A DNA stretch of 64,000 nucleotides from assembly GCA_903953895.1 (NCBI GenBank), contig CAJBLH010000027.1, positions 26,588-90,587 of the forward strand, given 5' to 3'. The notes beneath the pieces were generated by a model, which was not told where the DNA came from, made no database searches, and was given only the letters and a program-made list of their open reading frames with translations. The position numbers and the translations under genes are program-made. Shown in pieces: positions 16,236-27,319 of the stretch; the first letter of the stretch is position 1; every line of letters begins with the position of its first letter. Source of the stretch: an uncultured Desulfobacteraceae bacterium (GTDB lineage: Bacteria; Desulfobacterota; Desulfobacteria; Desulfobacterales; Desulfatirhabdiaceae).

Positions 16236-18320
16236 CTATTCTTTGTCAATGTGTAACTGGTTGGACAGCAATTCCCCCAGGCCGGATGCGCGGTGCGTCC
16301 GCCGCTGAACGGCCTGTTCCAGAACCGCCATGGACGGGCAGACCAGTGTGAACCAGTTGCGGGCCCGCGTGATGCCGGTATAGACCAGCTCCCGTGTCAG
16401 AACCGGATTCATGGCATCCGGCAGCACCATGGCCGTGTGCGCGAATTCAGAACCCTGGGATTTGTGAACGGTCATGGCATAGACCGTTTCCACATTCGAA
16501 AGGCGGGACGGCAGCACTTTTTTCAGTGTGTTATCCGGCATCAGAAACACCACCCGCATGAGTTTTTGAGCTGAACCCATACCTGCGGCAACCGGCAAGA
16601 CGATACCGACATCGCCATTCATCAACCCGAGACTGTAGTCATTTCGGGTAACCATCACGGGCCGGCCCGCATACCATCCCTCCGTAGCCCGAATGAGCCC
16701 TGCCCGGTAGAGATTCGCTGCGGTTTTTTCGTTCAGACCTTCAACCCCCCACCGGCCTTTGCGGACGGCGGCAATCAGTTGAAACCCGCCGAATGCTTCC
16801 AACACGCTCCGCAGCCAGTCATCCTCGGCCCGGGGATCCTGTGGCGAACCAGACCCTGCGATTTCCAGATACGCCCGATACCCGACCGGTGTCTTCGATG
16901 CCGCAACACGCGAAAATCCCGAGGGATCGCCATCCAGCACCAGACGCATAAAATTGGTATCATTTAGGGTCTGAATGTTCAGCCGGGCGATATCACCGAA
17001 ACCCCGATTCCAGACGGCGGCCACTGCTTCAGTTTCTCCGGCGTTGACAGCTCTGGCCAGCTCGCCGATGCCGCTGTCTGATCCGAAACGGTGGCTTGTC
17101 CGCAAAACAACGATCTGTTGATCCAGTTTCGTGCCGTTTCCCGCATGAGCGGTTAGGTCACATCCCGTGTGTTTTCGTAGCCATGCAAGGGTCGAAGGCA
17201 AATAGCGGGCTTTTTCGGCCTGCGCACAGATATCTCCCAGCACAGACCCGGCTTCGACCGACGCCAGTTGATCCTTGTCTCCCAGCAGCACCAGCCGGGC
17301 ATTTGGTGGCAGGGCCTCCAGGAGTGAGGCCATCATCTCCAGATCGATCATCGAGGCTTCATCCACGACAACCAGATCGACATGCAGGGGATTTGCTGAA
17401 TTGTGGACAAACCGCCGGGAATCCGGCCGACTGCCCAGCAAGCGATGCAGGGTGGTGGTTTTTATGGGCAGTCTGGTTTGCATCTCAGGCGGTAGCTCCG
17501 TTGTTGCCTTGCCGATGGATTCGGTCAGCCTTGCGGCCGCTTTTCCCGTGGGCGCAGCCAGACAAATCCGAAGGGGTCTGCCCTGCTCCAGAGCCAGCGA
17601 CTGAAGAAGCGCCAGCAGTCGAATCACGGTGGTGGTTTTACCGGTTCCGGGACCCCCGGAAATCACGGTAAAGGCGCTGTTTGCTGCAATGGCCGCTCCG
17701 ATACTCTGCCAGTGGATGCTGATTCCGGCCTTTTCATCAGGACTTCGAATCGATTGAAACAGCGCATCCAGCCTGTCTTTCAAATTGTCGGGCGGATAAT
17801 CGCACAGACTGCCGGACAGACTGCTCGGGGAACAAACCGGATTGTCAATCCGATGTAAAATTCCCTGAGCCACCTGCTGCATATATTGCCAATACCGCCG
17901 CAGATACACCCGACCCGAAGACAGCAGCAACGGCGCGTTGCTCTGCAGCGGCGCACCTATGTGCTGGCCCTGAACGTCCACCGGGCCCGAACACATCACC
18001 AGCGATGACGCCGTCAAACATTTTTCCCACAATTCCCGGGTCATGCCGGACAAGAACGCCAGGGGGTTATCTGTCGGCGGTTCCTCCCCTTCGGGCGGCA
18101 GCGACAGGACCCCAACCGGATCATCCTGCACAGCCTGAAGATCCAGACAAATATGCCCGCGTCCCAACTGGTGACTGGTCAGAGCCGCAGCCAGCAGCAC
18201 TTCAGCAGATGCATCCGACGCCTCGCTCATCAGAAAGCGGACAAACGCAAGGTCCAGAGTCCGAATCCATCCCAGTTTCACCCAGTCTTTCAGCTTGCAA
18301 ATCAGTTCATCGGTCTGCAT
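16236..18320 (-). CDS. recD: Exodeoxyribonuclease V alpha subunit RecD
   Basis: 694 residues from the ATG at 18320, chosen because AAGGAGA lies just upstream and the longer ORF would add 14 residues inside recB. It is a superfamily 1B helicase: Walker A GGPGTGKTTT near residue 225, DEASMIDLEM (motif II), GDKDQLASVEAG (motif III), and the C-terminal YAMTVHKSQGSEF and YTGITRAR motifs. It is the 5'-3' motor of RecBCD and controls nuclease and RecA loading. The start overlaps the recB stop by 14 bases, so translation is coupled. Confidence 0.95.
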   Translation of the reverse strand: MQTDELICKLKDWVKLGWIRTLDLAFVRFLMSEASDASAEVLLAAALTSHQLGRGHICLDLQAVQDDPVGVLSLPPEGEEPPTDNPLAFLSGMTRELWEKCLTASSLVMCSGPVDVQGQHIGAPLQSNAPLLLSSGRVYLRRYWQYMQQVAQGILHRIDNPVCSPSSLSGSLCDYPPDNLKDRLDALFQSIRSPDEKAGISIHWQSIGAAIAANSAFTVISGGPGTGKTTTVIRLLALLQSLALEQGRPLRICLAAPTGKAAARLTESIGKATTELPPEMQTRLPIKTTTLHRLLGSRPDSRRFVHNSANPLHVDLVVVDEASMIDLEMMASLLEALPPNARLVLLGDKDQLASVEAGSVLGDICAQAEKARYLPSTLAWLRKHTGCDLTAHAGNGTKLDQQIVVLRTSHRFGSDSGIGELARAVNAGETEAVAAVWNRGFGDIARLNIQTLNDTNFMRLVLDGDPSGFSRVAASKTPVGYRAYLEIAGSGSPQDPRAEDDWLRSVLEAFGGFQLIAAVRKGRWGVEGLNEKTAANLYRAGLIRATEGWYAGRPVMVTRNDYSLGLMNGDVGIVLPVAAGMGSAQKLMRVVFLMPDNTLKKVLPSRLSNVETVYAMTVHKSQGSEFAHTAMVLPDAMNPVLTRELVYTGITRARNWFTLVCPSMAVLEQAVQRRTHRASGLGELLSNQLHIDKE

Positions 18321-21300
18321 GGCGAATCTCCTTGCCGGCAAAAGCCATATCGAGGGTTTCAATCAAGGTTTGCGACGGCCTGTCCAGAAAGACGCCATGA
18401 CCCTGGTCGTCAACTCCCCGAAGGAAAAGGTAAACGGCGCCGCCCACATGTTTTTCGTAATCGTAGTCCGGCAGTCTGAGTTTTAATAACCGGTGAAGGG
18501 CCAGGGTATAGATCACATATTGAAGATCGTAGCGATGTTCCAGAATGGCTTTTTCCATGGCCTTGGTTTCGTAAGCGGCTTCGCTGTCTCCCAGATGGTT
18601 GGATTTGTAATCGAGAACATAATAGCGGTTCCGATAACAGAAAACCAGGTCGATAAAGCCGTTGAGCATCCCGTTGACCGAAGTGTCCAGGAGTCGGGGA
18701 CGGGGTGTTGCGGGCAAAATGGCGGCGGTTACCGCATCATCGAGTTCCCGGGCGCCAACCCCATGGCCGGCGAACCAGAACTCCATCTCCGACCGGCAGT
18801 CTTCCTGCGAAAGCCCGGCCAGGGTCATTTCACCGAAATCTTTCGGCAACCGGATCGGAGTTTGAATGAGTTTTTCAAGCCAGCTTGTCAGGATCTCATC
18901 CCAGTCTGCCCAGTCCCGCCGTCGGCACAGATCGCTGATCCTGCCAAAAATATCTTTCCGACGAGACGCCAGCCCCGCAAACCCTTCATTGGCAGCCCAT
19001 TCCAGAATGTCATGCAGAAAACTTCCAGGCTCCGGACCCCGGGGAAATCCGTGAATGGATCGGGCAGTATCGACTGCCGGCGATGGCCCGACAGTTTCGG
19101 ATATCGCTTCCAGCAGATGATCTTCTTTGGCCGAATTCGGCGAAAGGGAAACAGGAAGGAGCGGCAGAGCGGCAGAGGGGAAGGGTTCGATTCCGGCGCC
19201 TGCCGCAGCATCGGGTTTCGCCATGTGTGCGCCAGCCACCATTTTGGAATAACTGGCAATCCACCAGTCACTGGGAATTTTGCCGGAAAATATCAATGCC
19301 GGCCCCAATGCCGGTGATTCCGTCCTTGGCACATACAACATGCTACGGGGTTCAGGCAACGGATCGATTTCAATGTGCCGGCAATTTCCTTTCAGCACAG
19401 CAAGCTTTTCAGCCAATCGATCCGGTGCAATCGGTACTCCGGCCGAAAGCAGGTAGCCCAGAGCGGACAGTTCCAGGCGGCTGTCTCTCCCCATGACACC
19501 TATTCCCAGCCAACAGGCATGTTTTGCACGGGTCATGGCCACATAAAGCATGCGCAAATCTTCCGCCAGCCGCTCCCTGTCCGCAGCGGCCAGCTCTTCA
19601 TCCCCCGGATTCCTCACCAGCCGCCGATCACCGTTTTCATCGTGGATTTTTACCACCGGGTTCCTCTCGGCTGTCACTTTACGAAGACTGCAAATAAACG
19701 GCAAAAACACGAGCGGATATTCCAGCCCCTTGGATTTATGGATCGTAATCACCCGAATCAGTTCTTCATCACTTTCCAGACGCAGGATCTGATCCTCGAC
19801 GCCTGGCTCCGGCTGTTCGAGCTGTTCCGCCAACCACCGAATCAGCGCCTGTTCCCCTTGAAGTCCTGCCGACGCCGCCTGAAGCATTTCTGATAGATGC
19901 AGCAAATTGGTCAACGTTCTTTCGCCGCCGGGAACATTCAGCAGACGGGAGGGAACCCCGAATTCCTGAAACAACAGGCGCAGCATGGGCAGCACCCCCT
20001 GGTTCCGCCAGAGTACCCGATATTTTCGAAACCGGTCAATCTCGGCCTCCCAGGCCAGTTCGTCTTGAACCAGCCGATCCAGCGTGTTGAAGGACAGGGC
20101 CAAAACGTCAGTGGCCAATGCCGGTCTCATAAGGCTTTCCTGCTCGGGTTCCGCACAGGCCCGCAGCAGATAAAACAGGGAGTTGGCCTCGGGCGTGTCA
20201 AACACGGAATCCTTGTCGGAGAGATACACGCTGCGCACCTGGCGCTTGTACAGCGCCTGACGCACCGCACGGGCTTCGCTGCCGTTTCGTACCAAAATGG
20301 CGATATCCGCCGGGCGCAGGGGGTAAAAATCGCCGTCCAAGGTCTCGAATCCAGTCCGTTCAGGCTTCGATTCCGCCAGATTGAGCCAAAAAACGATTTC
20401 AGAGGCAGTGGATTCGGCCATCCGGTTGATATAGCCGTCATCACCGGACTTATTTATCGGGGACTCCTGTTGAATCCGCCAGAACGTCATGGCCGCCTGC
20501 GGCTTGCCATCAATCCGGAGCCGATCCTTACGGCCCTCTGCCGCGACTTCCACATACGGAATGCGATCCTGAAACAAAAACGCTCCGTCCGGATGCCCGG
20601 CACCGACCCCGAACACCTGGTTGACAGCCATGACAAGCCCTTCCGTGGAGCGAAAATTTTTTCCCAGCGTATACGGCGTTCCGTCGGCATCCCCACGCGC
20701 AGTTAGATAGGTATGGATATCCGCACCACGAAAGGCGTAAATCGACTGTTTGGGATCGCCGATCATCAATAAGGTACAAGGTACTCCCTCTTTATGATAA
20801 ATTGTTCTGAAAATGGCATACTGAATCGGATCGGTATCCTGAAATTCATCGATCATCGCCACCGGAAACTGATCGCGGATGATCCGGGCCAGTTGTCCGT
20901 TTTCCGAGTTGTTCAGGGCGCGGTGGAGGCGGATTAAAAGATCGTCGAAATCCATCTGAGATGTGCGGTCTTTTGCCTGTTGAATGCGCAGGCCGATGTC
21001 CGCGGCTGCATCGTCAAAGAGCGCCGTCTCGATATGGAGTGCTGCCAGTGTTTCATTCAGCCGTTCCATGGCATCGTATGCCGGGTGCTGCGGGGCGGAT
21101 TTGTTTTTGTTTACACCCGCCGCCAGACCGGAGCTGGACAATTTTTCCCGCGTTTTTTCATCGGGCAGTGGACCGTTTTCATGGATCCAGACGCGCATCG
21201 CTTCCTGCCATTTGGCCAGAGAATCGTTTTGGTATTTTTTGCCGCTCAGACGCTTATCGGCCTGGGCGTTTCGCACCTGTTCGATTGCGCGGTCAAAATC

Positions 21301-21990
21301 CGAAGCCCACGCCTGCCGGGCTGCATCCATCGCCTGAAGGCGTTTTCCGATCTGAACCACCGGGTCAATCGGATCGCTCAAGGGCTCCTTGATCAAGGGT
21401 TCGATATTTTTCAGCAACACCTGGGGTGTGGAACAGATGGACAGCAGCTCGGATACGATTTCTTTGGGTTGAGGATAAAAACGGCTGCGCCAGTAGTCAT
21501 AGACGGCTTCTTCCAACAGCTCCCGGTTGCGGGGGGTCAGGTCCAGATCAAAGAGGCCGCCGCTGTCGAATGCGTGCTGACGGATCATCTGCCGACACCA
21601 GGCATGAATGGTGTAAATCGCGGACTCATCCATCCATTGCGCCGCATGATCCAGGCGTTGGGCGCAACCCAGCCATAGGTCGGCATCGTAAGAACTTCTC
21701 AGGGCATGCAGATAGTCATCCCCCCTGCCCTCTCCACGGAAAAAAGCCGCAGCCTCGGTCAGGCGGTTGCGTATCCGGTCCCGCAATTCCTCTGTAGCGG
21801 CATTGGTGAAGGTAACGACCAGAATTTCCGGAGGCGTCAATGCCCGAAAAAAGCCGCTTTCACCGCCATGTCCCAGTATCAGCCTGAGATAAAGGGCCGC
21901 GATCGTGTAGGTCTTGCCGGTACCTGCACTGGCTTCGATCAGACGAACGCCGTGCAGGGGAAATGTCAGCGGATCCAGTACATTGACCAT
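18307..21990 (-). CDS. recB: Exodeoxyribonuclease V beta subunit RecB
   Basis: 1227 residues. UvrD-type helicase with Walker A EASAGTGKTYTIAALYLRLI, motif II MIDEFQDTDPIQYA, motif III GDPKQSIYAFRGAD, late motifs VITIHKSKGLEYP and LYVAMTRAKHA, then the C-terminal nuclease domain with VLDYKSN, the catalytic Asp/Lys pair of RecB nucleases. Together with RecC and RecD it unwinds and resects double-strand ends and loads RecA. GAGGAG precedes the start codon. It lies 64 bases after recC in the order recC-recB-recD. Confidence 0.96.
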   Translation of the reverse strand: MVNVLDPLTFPLHGVRLIEASAGTGKTYTIAALYLRLILGHGGESGFFRALTPPEILVVTFTNAATEELRDRIRNRLTEAAAFFRGEGRGDDYLHALRSSYDADLWLGCAQRLDHAAQWMDESAIYTIHAWCRQMIRQHAFDSGGLFDLDLTPRNRELLEEAVYDYWRSRFYPQPKEIVSELLSICSTPQVLLKNIEPLIKEPLSDPIDPVVQIGKRLQAMDAARQAWASDFDRAIEQVRNAQADKRLSGKKYQNDSLAKWQEAMRVWIHENGPLPDEKTREKLSSSGLAAGVNKNKSAPQHPAYDAMERLNETLAALHIETALFDDAAADIGLRIQQAKDRTSQMDFDDLLIRLHRALNNSENGQLARIIRDQFPVAMIDEFQDTDPIQYAIFRTIYHKEGVPCTLLMIGDPKQSIYAFRGADIHTYLTARGDADGTPYTLGKNFRSTEGLVMAVNQVFGVGAGHPDGAFLFQDRIPYVEVAAEGRKDRLRIDGKPQAAMTFWRIQQESPINKSGDDGYINRMAESTASEIVFWLNLAESKPERTGFETLDGDFYPLRPADIAILVRNGSEARAVRQALYKRQVRSVYLSDKDSVFDTPEANSLFYLLRACAEPEQESLMRPALATDVLALSFNTLDRLVQDELAWEAEIDRFRKYRVLWRNQGVLPMLRLLFQEFGVPSRLLNVPGGERTLTNLLHLSEMLQAASAGLQGEQALIRWLAEQLEQPEPGVEDQILRLESDEELIRVITIHKSKGLEYPLVFLPFICSLRKVTAERNPVVKIHDENGDRRLVRNPGDEELAAADRERLAEDLRMLYVAMTRAKHACWLGIGVMGRDSRLELSALGYLLSAGVPIAPDRLAEKLAVLKGNCRHIEIDPLPEPRSMLYVPRTESPALGPALIFSGKIPSDWWIASYSKMVAGAHMAKPDAAAGAGIEPFPSAALPLLPVSLSPNSAKEDHLLEAISETVGPSPAVDTARSIHGFPRGPEPGSFLHDILEWAANEGFAGLASRRKDIFGRISDLCRRRDWADWDEILTSWLEKLIQTPIRLPKDFGEMTLAGLSQEDCRSEMEFWFAGHGVGARELDDAVTAAILPATPRPRLLDTSVNGMLNGFIDLVFCYRNRYYVLDYKSNHLGDSEAAYETKAMEKAILEHRYDLQYVIYTLALHRLLKLRLPDYDYEKHVGGAVYLFLRGVDDQGHGVFLDRPSQTLIETLDMAFAGKEIRHADR

Positions 21991-22054
21991 GCGTATCTCC
22001 TCATTCCAATTTGCGTAATTTAAACATCATTTTGGTATTGAATGCAAATTGGCG

Positions 22055-25000
22055 TCATTCTGTAAAATTTATGATTCGAACGGTCTGGAGCAGTGGTGAG
22101 TACAAGGATTGCGCCAACTGGTGAAACGGATGGCCGGATGCCTGCCAGATAGTGTTAAAATCGGGATAGGATCGCATCAGATAACGGCTGTAGCCCAGCT
22201 CTCCCAAAGAATTGTAACCATCCCCTTCATACACCTTGCGGGCCGCAGCCATCGCTTTGTTCAGTTTCGCACCCGAATCGATCTTCGAATCATCGGAATT
22301 CATCACCGACAAAAACGCCAGAGCGGTTTTGGCCGTGACTGGCAGGGGATGGGTCAACCCCGATTTCCAGCACATCACAACCTCATCCAGCCATTTTTCA
22401 GCACAAACCTGATCCAGAGGCGGCATTTGCACCACAGCATCCGGCGCCGCCAGATAGCTGGTCACAGAAATTCCCTGTGCGCACCCGACCAGATGTTTGA
22501 CCCATGAACCGATTGCACTGGTCAATCGCAAAATTTTACCATTATCCCCCAGGATATTGCCGCCATAAAACTCCCAGCGGGCATACGTTTCAGTCCCCCC
22601 CGAATCGGCCTGCCGCAGCCCATCCATCCAGTCTTCCAGAAACACATCCGACGATAAGGATGCCCCTTTTAGAAGAATTTCCCTGGCTGCCGCCGCAACC
22701 GGCCACAGACGGATCAGTTTGTGGTGATGGTCAAGCATTCGCAGTACCCGCTCGATCAGATCAGCAGCAGCCAGTTCGCCGAAACCTTTCAGCGGCAGCA
22801 CGCCGGTGCGGCGAAGGCGAGCCGATTCTTCATGAACTGCATCGCAGGACTTCTCGGGTCCGGCGGCCAGTCCCGCAGACAGCAGCCGGGCTCCGAGGCT
22901 GAAAGGCGCCAGCCGATCCAGAGCAAAAGGTTCGTGATCTTCAGCCGTGGCCTGGATGTCATCGAAATAGACTTTCAGCCGCCGGTTAAAAAAATAGTGA
23001 ACCGGATGCTTCAGAAATCGAATCAGATCGTTCATCTGTATGGCGGCGTCAATCGGATACGCCGAAAGAACCGGCGGCGGAACCTCCAGGGCCGTACCTG
23101 GCTGTAAATTCAGAATATCGCGCCATTCATGGGCATAAGTTAACAGGGTCGGGTTCCGATCCGGCAGAAAATACGCTCTGCTGAACGGCTGAAGCGGATG
23201 CTGACAGGTCAAATGATTCAGAAACGCCGCGCACTGATCCTGATCCGTGGTATCCGAGCCTGCCGAAGTGTCGTTCAACCGCCAGCCGGCTGCCAGATAG
23301 TCGCGCAGTTGACCGACCAGTACCGAAGGCATCTGCTCGCTGTTGTCCTGGATATTGCGACCGATGTAGGAAATATAGAGTTTTTCCCGGGCCGACAAAA
23401 GCGCTTCGAGAAACAGATAGCGGTCATCTTCCCGGCGGGAACGGTCTCCGGGCCGATAGGCGCCCTTGGCCGCCATCAAATCGAAATCCAGAGGGGGGCG
23501 GCTTCGTGGATACTTTCCATCGTTCATGCCGAGCAGACAGACCACTTTGAAAGGAATAGCCCGCATGGGCATCAGGGTGCAGAAATTGACTTTACCGGCC
23601 AGAAAACGCTGAGACAAGGAGGATTCCTGAATGGCGCTCAGAAAGGCTTCGCGCACCACCGTCAGCGGCAGCGATTCTGTCAGCCCGGCGTCTATACAGG
23701 CATTCAGCCATTTTTCCAGCTCCGATTCCATGCGGCTCTGGACCAGTTGTTCCGCGCTGTCGGTTGGCTGAAAGCAATCATTTGAGAGATCCCGAATACG
23801 CGTAAACCACGTTTGCGCATCGGTCGGCTGATTCAACACATGGCAGTACCGTTCCAGTGTTTCCAGCAGGGTCGCCAGCGGGCCCACCAGCGCGGCTTCC
23901 AGGCCGCCCACTTCATCATACGGCTCGATCCCCCGCCAGGGCCGGCCCGCACCCGACGCATAGCCCAGGAGCATGCGTCGAAGGCCGAACAACCATGTGT
24001 TTTGTTCCAGGCCCGCAGGAAGTTCAAACCCTGTGCGATGTTCAGCATTCAAACCCCAGCGGATTCCGGCATCTTCAATCCACTGCCGAAGTTTCGGCAG
24101 GTCTGTTTCCGCCAGATCAAACCGGTTACGGAAAGCGGGAACATCAAGAAGATCGATCACATCGCTGACCGCCATGCGCGATTCCGGCAGATGAAGCAGC
24201 TTGTCGAGCGCCTCTCGCATGGGAACGCCAGCACGCTCCGGACTGTCGGCCACCGTAAAGGGAATATACCGTTGATCCTGCTGCCGGATGTTGCCGAACA
24301 CGGCCTCGATGTGGGGTGCATAGGCATCGATATCCGGAGTCATCACAATGACATCCCGGGGGTGAAGGCCCGGAATCTCGGCAAAACAGGCCAAGAGCTG
24401 GTCGTGCAGGATTTCCACTTCACGCTGTGGGCTGTGGGCCAGATGAAATTGGATCGACCCATCGTCGATATCGATGCACGGCCTGTCTTGCAACGTGGAC
24501 GGCAGGGAGCGCAGATCCAGTACAGCCTGCTGAACTTGCTTCAGCAGACCGGCAGCAGACCCTTGTGGAGCGACATCTCGAAAGAGATCGATTTCAGCAA
24601 AATTCTCCCGATAAGTCTCCGGCCGGTCATAGCTGGCAAGCAGCCCCATATAATCGCGTCCCTGCTTGCCCCAGGCCGCCAGAAGCGGGTTGACATGCTG
24701 GTGCAGCAGTTCCGGACTCGGATATTCGGGCATGTGGGGCTTGCGCGGTTGTCTGGCGCTCTCGATTCGCAGCAGTTCCCTGTCTTCGATGATATCCGCC
24801 CAGTGATACCGGCAGGGATTGTGAATGCATACCATCACCTGGCTGAGGCGGGATACGGCGTGAAGTACGTCCAGCGTCTGTTGCGGCAGCGAGCAGATGC
24901 CAAAGACGATCACCCGGCGCGGCAGACCAGCCGGTCTTTTGTCCAGGTTTTGCACCGCTTTCAGAAACCGGCGATGCAGGCTGGATCGACTTTTTCCTCG

Positions 25001-25621
25001 CAGGTTCGGTGACATGCGCTGATCGATGCTTCGCCAGAGTTCGGCCTGCCACATCTGACTATCCGGCATTTCAGTCGGCGCACCCAGGGCATTTCGCAGC
25101 CGGTCAACGCCGTTTTCCCAGTCTTCCAGCCAGTCGGCCCGGTAAACCTGGTACTGATCGAAAATATCCGCAAGGCGGCAGGCCAGTTGATACCGCTTGC
25201 GCAGGTTCCGGTCGATGTCAAGATATCGGGCCAGCGGCTGAAAACAATCCTTTTTCATGAGATCCGGCAGCATTTCAAGCAACCGCCAGATCAACCGATC
25301 TTTTTCAAACGGCGACTCCCTGGGGATTGCCTCCGGCCCCAGGACCACTCGATAGGCGCTCCACAAAAATCGGGCGGGCATCTGCATCTGCATGGCGGCG
25401 GCGATGCCGCACCCATCGTCATCCGCCAGCCCAAGTTTGAGCCACTGGGCCATGCCGTTGCTCTGAATCAGAAACAACTCGTTTTCCAGCGGCTTCAGCG
25501 GCCGGCGTCTGATCCACGCCACCGCCACCTGCCGCAGGTCTTCGAGATGATTGGCATGAATTATCGACAGACCGGGAACGATGATCAAGTCGGCTTCGCA
25601 ATGATCTTTCGGTATATCCAA
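22055..25621 (-). CDS. recC: Exodeoxyribonuclease V gamma subunit RecC
   Basis: About 1188 residues, large as expected for RecC. Recognisable parts are FLIQSNGMAQWLKLGLAD near the start, VMTPDIDAYAPHIEAVFG, RAIPFKVVCLLGMNDGKYPR and FLEALLSAREKLYISYIGR, which match the inactivated helicase folds of RecC that read Chi. I place the start at the TTG of 25621 because AGGAG sits six bases before it; the ORF track extends seven codons further to another TTG. It is the first gene of the recCBD operon and diverges from lysS. Confidence 0.93.
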   Translation of the reverse strand: MDIPKDHCEADLIIVPGLSIIHANHLEDLRQVAVAWIRRRPLKPLENELFLIQSNGMAQWLKLGLADDDGCGIAAAMQMQMPARFLWSAYRVVLGPEAIPRESPFEKDRLIWRLLEMLPDLMKKDCFQPLARYLDIDRNLRKRYQLACRLADIFDQYQVYRADWLEDWENGVDRLRNALGAPTEMPDSQMWQAELWRSIDQRMSPNLRGKSRSSLHRRFLKAVQNLDKRPAGLPRRVIVFGICSLPQQTLDVLHAVSRLSQVMVCIHNPCRYHWADIIEDRELLRIESARQPRKPHMPEYPSPELLHQHVNPLLAAWGKQGRDYMGLLASYDRPETYRENFAEIDLFRDVAPQGSAAGLLKQVQQAVLDLRSLPSTLQDRPCIDIDDGSIQFHLAHSPQREVEILHDQLLACFAEIPGLHPRDVIVMTPDIDAYAPHIEAVFGNIRQQDQRYIPFTVADSPERAGVPMREALDKLLHLPESRMAVSDVIDLLDVPAFRNRFDLAETDLPKLRQWIEDAGIRWGLNAEHRTGFELPAGLEQNTWLFGLRRMLLGYASGAGRPWRGIEPYDEVGGLEAALVGPLATLLETLERYCHVLNQPTDAQTWFTRIRDLSNDCFQPTDSAEQLVQSRMESELEKWLNACIDAGLTESLPLTVVREAFLSAIQESSLSQRFLAGKVNFCTLMPMRAIPFKVVCLLGMNDGKYPRSRPPLDFDLMAAKGAYRPGDRSRREDDRYLFLEALLSAREKLYISYIGRNIQDNSEQMPSVLVGQLRDYLAAGWRLNDTSAGSDTTDQDQCAAFLNHLTCQHPLQPFSRAYFLPDRNPTLLTYAHEWRDILNLQPGTALEVPPPVLSAYPIDAAIQMNDLIRFLKHPVHYFFNRRLKVYFDDIQATAEDHEPFALDRLAPFSLGARLLSAGLAAGPEKSCDAVHEESARLRRTGVLPLKGFGELAAADLIERVLRMLDHHHKLIRLWPVAAAAREILLKGASLSSDVFLEDWMDGLRQADSGGTETYARWEFYGGNILGDNGKILRLTSAIGSWVKHLVGCAQGISVTSYLAAPDAVVQMPPLDQVCAEKWLDEVVMCWKSGLTHPLPVTAKTALAFLSVMNSDDSKIDSGAKLNKAMAAARKVYEGDGYNSLGELGYSRYLMRSYPDFNTIWQASGHPFHQLAQSLYSPLLQTVRIINFTE

Positions 25622-25791
25622 GTCATTCTCCTGTAAAAACAAACTTCTTATAATTTGACAAAAATCAGGAAATAGGTTAGCTGTTGCCGATTAAATATCA
25701 TCAGTTACAGGGAATGCCGTTATCGATTCTGAAATTTCGCACCGGCCTTCACTCGCGTTTTAACCGGGTTCAGACAAAGAGATGATCAATC

Positions 25792-27297
25792 ATGGATATC
25801 GAAAAATCAAGTGATATTATTGAAAAACGAAGAGAAAAACTATCAGAGCTGAAAGCCGGACATACTCAGCTTTTCCCAAATAACTTCAAGGTATTGCATA
25901 CAATTCAGGATATTTTGTCTCAAATCCGTAGCCACCCGGAATCCATCACCCCGGAAGCACCTGTTTTTGTGACGGCCGGACGGATGATGGCCATCAACCG
26001 GTTCGGAAAATCCACATTTATCCGATTCCGGGATCGCACCGGACAGCTTCAGGCGTATATCAAAAAAGACGGCGTCGGAAACGATGCCTATGATCTGTTC
26101 AAACAACTCGATGTGGGCGATTTTGTGGGACTGACCGGAAGCATGTTCCAGACCAAGACGCAGGAGTGGACCCTTCTGGTCAACGACATCCGTCTGCTCT
26201 GCAAAGCCACAAGGCCCCTGCCCGAAAAATTTCACGGACTCAAAGATCCTGAAAAACGCTATCGCCAGCGCTACATCGATTTGATCATGAATGCCGACGT
26301 TCGCGACATTTTCATCAAACGCAGCCGGATGATTCAAGCCATTCGCACATTTTTGCTGGAACGCGATTTTCTGGAAGTCGAAACCCCCATGATGCAGACC
26401 CTTGCCGGAGGTGCTGAAGCCACCCCGTTCGTCACCCATCACAATGCGCTGAACATCGATCTGTTTTTGCGGATTGCACCCGAGCTTTATCTAAAGCGCC
26501 TGGTTGTCGGCGGTTACGAGCGGGTTTTCGAGATCAATCGCAATTTTCGAAACGAAGGGGTATCCACCCGGCATAACCCGGAATTCACCATGCTGGAGTT
26601 TTATCAGGCATATGCAACGTATGAAGATCTGATGGATCTAACCGAACGCATGTTTTGCGACATCACGGCGGCGGTTACCGGATCGACGCAGATCGTCTAC
26701 CAGGGCCATGCCATCGAGATGTCCGGGAAATGGAAACGCATGACCCTGGCGTCGGCGCTTTCTGAAATTGCAGGAATCGATCCGTCCCTGCTCAAAGACA
26801 GACAAGGGCTGCTTGATCTCGCCGCTTCCCGGGGAATTGCGATTGCGCATAAAAACCGCCTGGGAAAAATTGTCACCAAGCTTTTTGATACCCTGGTGGA
26901 ACCCCATCTGATTCAACCCACTTTTATTACCGGCTATCCGGTTGAAGTGTCTCCGCTCTCCCGAAAGAGCGATCTCGACCCCGATATCACGGATCGTTTC
27001 GAACTCTTCATCGCAGGCTACGAAATCGCCAACGGCTTTTCCGAACTGAACGACCCGCAGGATCAGAAAGAACGGTTCCTGCAGCAGGTTGCCGACAGAG
27101 ATGCCGGCGATCAGGAAGCCCATTGCATGGATAGCGATTACATCGAAGCACTGGAATTCGGACTTCCGCCCACAGCCGGCGAAGGCATCGGCATCGACCG
27201 GTTGGCCATGCTGTTGACAGACTCGGTTTCCATACGGGAGGTCATTCTTTTTCCGCATATGAAGCCCCAGACAAAGACCCCTGCCGAGTCCATTTAA
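25792..27297 (+). CDS. lysS: Lysyl-tRNA synthetase, class II
   Basis: 501 residues, the normal length. An N-terminal OB-fold anticodon-binding domain (about 60-165) precedes the class II catalytic core: motif 1 FLLERDFLEVETPMM, motif 2 FEINRNFRNEGVSTRHNPEF and motif 3 GEGIGIDRLAMLLT. It charges tRNA-Lys in the cytosol. It is the first gene of the plus-strand run ending in the lipid A genes, followed 22 bases later by lolC/E. No T-box-like leader is visible in the 149-base upstream gap. Confidence 0.97.
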   Translation: MDIEKSSDIIEKRREKLSELKAGHTQLFPNNFKVLHTIQDILSQIRSHPESITPEAPVFVTAGRMMAINRFGKSTFIRFRDRTGQLQAYIKKDGVGNDAYDLFKQLDVGDFVGLTGSMFQTKTQEWTLLVNDIRLLCKATRPLPEKFHGLKDPEKRYRQRYIDLIMNADVRDIFIKRSRMIQAIRTFLLERDFLEVETPMMQTLAGGAEATPFVTHHNALNIDLFLRIAPELYLKRLVVGGYERVFEINRNFRNEGVSTRHNPEFTMLEFYQAYATYEDLMDLTERMFCDITAAVTGSTQIVYQGHAIEMSGKWKRMTLASALSEIAGIDPSLLKDRQGLLDLAASRGIAIAHKNRLGKIVTKLFDTLVEPHLIQPTFITGYPVEVSPLSRKSDLDPDITDRFELFIAGYEIANGFSELNDPQDQKERFLQQVADRDAGDQEAHCMDSDYIEALEFGLPPTAGEGIGIDRLAMLLTDSVSIREVILFPHMKPQTKTPAESI

Positions 27298-27319
27298 CCC
27301 AGCAATGTGAAATAAAACC